DNA of 19,664 nt. Source: Bacteroidales bacterium UBA714 (GTDB lineage Bacteria > Bacteroidota > Bacteroidia > Bacteroidales > UBA932). Positions within the stretch are counted from its first letter, which is position 1. Every line of letters starts with the position of its first letter. Below are positions 18,501 to 19,664 of this stretch, piece by piece. Where the stretch lies: positions 1 to 19,664 of the forward strand of contig DBLW01000170.1 of NCBI GenBank assembly GCA_002298075.1, in the 5' to 3' direction. The translations under genes were made by a program, and so were the position numbers. Under the pieces are notes generated by a model that saw nothing but the letters and a program-made list of their open reading frames with translations, was not told the DNA's origin and did not search any database.

Positions 18501-18613
18501 CCCGTGGCAGTTTCCTGAGCCCGGAGGACAGGAGGCAGGATGTTCAGAACCATGACGGCCACGAATGCCGTCAGACAGTATCTGAACATCGACAATTTGA
18601 ATGTCTTTAACAT
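15533..18613 (-). CDS. SusC/RagA TonB-dependent outer-membrane importer (cassette A)
   Basis: This is a 1026-residue TonB-dependent transporter. The signal peptide covers about 1-32 (ending RA, then QETATGGG). A carboxypeptidase-regulatory-like domain (about 41-120) follows, then the TonB-box/plug boundary LDEVVVTALGIKRSEK near 117-132. Plug motifs are DANFVNSLNGKVAGVQI, VLYVVDGIPL and GPSAAALYGSSAANGVL, and the barrel ends in SLKFRF. There is no STN domain. It starts cassette A behind the promoter at 18644-18673; the susD gene begins one base after its stop. The first 200 residues are close to those of the copy at 8326-11391, while the barrel is much more diverged, as expected if the two recognise different ligands. 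A run of nine G (18495-18503) spans codons 37-40 and a one-base slip in either direction causes an early stop. Confidence 0.95.
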   Translation of the reverse strand: MLKTFKLSMFRYCLTAFVAVMVLNILPPVLRAQETATGGGTVSGIITDSQGPVAGAAVMIKGGAGGVMTGIDGDYTLTGVKPGDVIVVSLLGYEELELNYNGQAVLNAVLNVSSEFLDEVVVTALGIKRSEKALSYNVQQVDSDELLRSKDANFVNSLNGKVAGVQINKSASGVGGATRVIMRGAKSLEGDNGVLYVVDGIPLVNTTIGKGNDVLGDSRATTEGIADFNPEDIESISVLSGPSAAALYGSSAANGVLLITTKKGKDGKVSLSFSSTSEFSTPYMTPEFQNTYGNRKGAFESWGNELAAPTSYDPKKDFFETGMTFINSLTLTAGNKFNQTFASISSTNSQGIVPNNKYDRINATVRNTTSLLNDKIQLDLGASFVHQTDQNMVSQGLYNNPTMVAYLFPRGESWDAVKSFERYNQSRGFATQYWPISDTTYGTDNPYWMAYRTVMPSKKDRYMFNIGLTYNILDWLNITARYRMDNSYTEFERKYSASTNMIFTEGSDKGLYEWSDFKDRQEYADAMLNINKQLGQFHLTANIGYSYSNYWARTRGYRGPLKLVPNMFSFSNIDAAAAASIEKDGDAAVRNNAVFASVELGWRNMLFLSLTGRNDWNSRLVNTKDYKKGFFYPSVGLSAVISEMAKMPDFLSYLKVRGSFTQVGAPVSRSGLTPGTVTTPIVGGALQETGIYPFTDFKPEKTNSYEFGLELRLWNSLSAQVTYYHSNTFNQTFLGDLPEYSGYKQIYLQAGNVENRGWEASLGYNNTHKGVGISSMLTFSRNVNEIKEMVHDYMTEMSLEPINIPEVLKDNGRVILKEGGSINDIYADTFLKKDSQGYVEVKDGVYSLEKTDPVYLGKTTPDFTLGWNNSLSYKGFTLGFLLNGRFGGVVTSSTEAILDRFGVSKASAQARQDGGFMLPDQGRVDAEGYYKKVGTGDWHTSGYYAYSATNIRLQELSLGYTFPSKWFKDVLKDLTLTFVANNPWMIYCKAPFDPELTPSVGTYGQGNDYFMQPSVRSYAVSLKFRF
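18219..18317. repeat. 99-base direct repeat in susC-A, matches 11006-11104
   Basis: This is the partner of 11006-11104, with three mismatches in 99 bases, in the same orientation and 7.2 kb away. It is a potential site for homologous exchange between the two susC genes. Confidence 0.8.
18495..18503 (-). repeat. G9 homopolymer in susC-A
   Basis: On the coding strand nine G in a row cover ACG GGG GGG GGT (codons 37-40), just behind the signal peptide. One G fewer leads to TAA after about six codons; one G more leads to TAG after about ten. With the G8 run in susC-B, it is the longest homopolymer I noticed inside a gene of this window. Confidence 0.9.
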
Positions 18614-18640
18614 AATTGATTAGATTGGTTAATAAAAAGT
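18579..18640. repeat. 62-base direct repeat at the susC-A start, matches 11357-11418
   Basis: This is the partner of 11357-11418, with one mismatch. It covers the leader RNA and the first codons of susC. Confidence 0.85.
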
Positions 18641-18643
18641 GTG

Positions 18644-18673
18644 CGAATTTAAGTTTTTTTATCGATTTGTCAA
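18644..18673 (-). promoter_or_regulatory. Bacteroides-type promoter of cassette A
   Basis: On the minus strand TTG (18673-18671) lies 19 bases before TAAATTCG (18651-18644), one base off the TAnnTTTG box. The box ends 30 bases before the susC ATG at 18613, exactly as in cassette B. The weaker -7 box may mean lower basal activity than the cassette B promoter or a need for an activator; that part is inference. Confidence 0.6.
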
Positions 18674-18731
18674 CCCGGAAAGTCAATTCAGCTACAATTT
18701 ATCTCAGATAAGCCATATCTCCGGAACAAGC

Positions 18732-19658
18732 TCACCAACCTTTCCCGATATTGTCCGCAATCATGGCCACGAGCCTTTCACGTGCCTCCACACTTGCCCA
18801 GGCGACGTGAGGAGCAAGACGCAAACGTTCCGGATGCCGGACATGCAGAAGAGGACTGTCTGATAAAAGAGGCTCATCGGCAAACACATCCAAGGCAGCA
18901 CCCGCTATAATCCCCTCGTCAACGGCGCGGGCAAGAGCGCTTTCACTGACAATTCCTCCCCGCCCCATGTTCACGACAAACGCCTGGGGCTTCATCATCT
19001 CCAGCTGCTTCTCCCCTATCAGTCCGTCCGTCCTTTCATTAAGCGGCGCATGCACCGACACCACATCGGATACCCTGAGAAGCTCCTCAAGAGGCAGACT
19101 CGGATAATCCTGGCAATGGGATGTTCCAGAAGTGGAATAATAGCATACCTGCATGCCGAATGCCTCCGCAACCGATGCGACACGCCGGCCGATGTTACCC
19201 ATACCGATGATTCCCATAGTCTTCCCTGCAAGTTCACGCCACGGCACGCTCACATCTGTGAAGCTCCCTCCTGAAGAATATCTGCCCGACTTTACGGCCG
19301 AATCAAAATAAGGGGCGTTTCCGGCAAGGGAGAGGATGTGCATGAAAGTGGCCTGCACCACAGAATCCGTCGAGTATCCGGCAACATTGCGAACAGGTAT
19401 CCCCTTTGAGGCGGCATAGCTGACATCAATATTGTTGACACCGGTGGCGGCCTCACAGATGAGCCTGAGGCGCGGAGCGGCATCTATCAATCCGGCAGTC
19501 ACCCTGACTTTGTTGACTATCAGCACATCACAATCCCCGACACGCTCAAGGGCCTGGGCAGGGTCCGAAGAGGGGTAGCACACAAGTTCACCATACTTTT
19601 CAATCGGGGCAAGCGAGATTTCGCCCATAGTCCCCGCATCAAGAAACACTATTTTCAT
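18732..19658 (-). CDS. D-2-hydroxyacid dehydrogenase (glycerate/hydroxypyruvate reductase type)
   Basis: This is a complete 308-residue cytoplasmic NAD(P)-dependent dehydrogenase; there is no signal peptide. Signs of the D-isomer-specific family are ATGVNNIDVSYAASKGIPV near 71-89, the Rossmann loop GMGNIG (152-157), catalytic Arg233 in NMGRGGIV, Glu262 in DVFADEP and His284 in LAPHVAWAS. After the second Rossmann strand comes YYSTSG rather than an acidic residue, so NADPH use is possible. The likely reaction is reduction of hydroxypyruvate or glyoxylate, or its reverse, but the substrate cannot be fixed from sequence. The ATG at 19658 lies at the window edge with only six bases before it. I see no terminator in the 118 bases between it and cassette A, so some read-through is possible. 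No functional link to the glycan cassettes is evident. Confidence 0.88.
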   Translation of the reverse strand: MKIVFLDAGTMGEISLAPIEKYGELVCYPSSDPAQALERVGDCDVLIVNKVRVTAGLIDAAPRLRLICEAATGVNNIDVSYAASKGIPVRNVAGYSTDSVVQATFMHILSLAGNAPYFDSAVKSGRYSSGGSFTDVSVPWRELAGKTMGIIGMGNIGRRVASVAEAFGMQVCYYSTSGTSHCQDYPSLPLEELLRVSDVVSVHAPLNERTDGLIGEKQLEMMKPQAFVVNMGRGGIVSESALARAVDEGIIAGAALDVFADEPLLSDSPLLHVRHPERLRLAPHVAWASVEARERLVAMIADNIGKGW

Positions 19659-19664
19659 AATTAT

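Noticed and set aside
8326..18613. Invertible SusC/SusD shufflon like those of Bacteroides fragilis
   Set aside because: The repeats between the two susC genes are direct rather than inverted, and no site-specific recombinase gene is present.
18468..18686. Short alternate-frame peptide shared in front of both susC genes (FLLTNLINYVKDIQIVDVQ), a possible leader peptide
   Set aside because: The likeness follows from the nearly identical DNA of the 62-base repeat, and the frame begins upstream of the predicted transcription start.
18690..18731. Terminator for the dehydrogenase gene
   Set aside because: Only a five-base-pair AGATA/TATCT stem without a U-run is visible.
1..19664. CRISPR array, tRNA, rRNA, prophage or toxin-antitoxin genes
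   Set aside because: I saw no regularly spaced repeats, RNA gene motifs or matching proteins on either strand.

Overview
The window looks like the chromosome of a gut-type Bacteroidales bacterium (Bacteroidota). This rests on SusC/SusD outer-membrane pairs, many lipoproteins, absence of clear Shine-Dalgarno sites before most genes, and promoters of the Bacteroides type (TTG, 19-20 bases, TAnnTTTG). The species cannot be named from the sequence. Every gene I can support is on the minus strand, so transcription runs from the right edge to the left edge.

Layout in transcription order. (1) 19658-18732: a D-2-hydroxyacid dehydrogenase of the glycerate/hydroxypyruvate reductase type. (2) Cassette A, 18613-11600: SusC, SusD, a GH18-type lipoprotein (BT1044-like), and a DUF1735+LamG lipoprotein. 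It has its own promoter at 18644-18673 and a strong intrinsic terminator at 11530-11571. (3) Cassette B, 11391-4329: the same four gene families in the same order, with an almost identical promoter layout at 11422-11451 and hairpin terminators at 4252-4297 and 4166-4210. (4) A two-gene unit, 3968-380: a small lipoprotein of unknown function and a 1064-residue secreted alpha/beta-hydrolase (lipase-like) with a bacterial Ig-like domain. (5) 1-379: no gene, but a 15-bp RNA hairpin on the minus strand.

Cassettes A and B look like two diverged copies of one ancestral polysaccharide-utilisation cassette. By family knowledge, SusC/SusD imports an oligosaccharide across the outer membrane, the GH18 lipoprotein cuts or binds GlcNAc-containing glycans such as host N-glycans, and the DUF1735/LamG lipoprotein binds glycan at the surface. 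No exo-glycosidase, sigma/anti-sigma pair or hybrid two-component sensor is present, so trimming and regulation must be encoded elsewhere.

The most interesting signal is a pure poly-G run (G9 in susC-A, G8 in susC-B) at the equivalent place in both susC genes, just after the signal peptide. A one-base slip in either direction gives a stop codon within about 13 codons in both genes. This is the layout expected of slipped-strand ON/OFF phase variation of paralogous nutrient importers. The two susC genes also share two almost identical direct repeats (62 and 99 bases) 7.2 kb apart, which could recombine to delete one cassette and create a hybrid importer.
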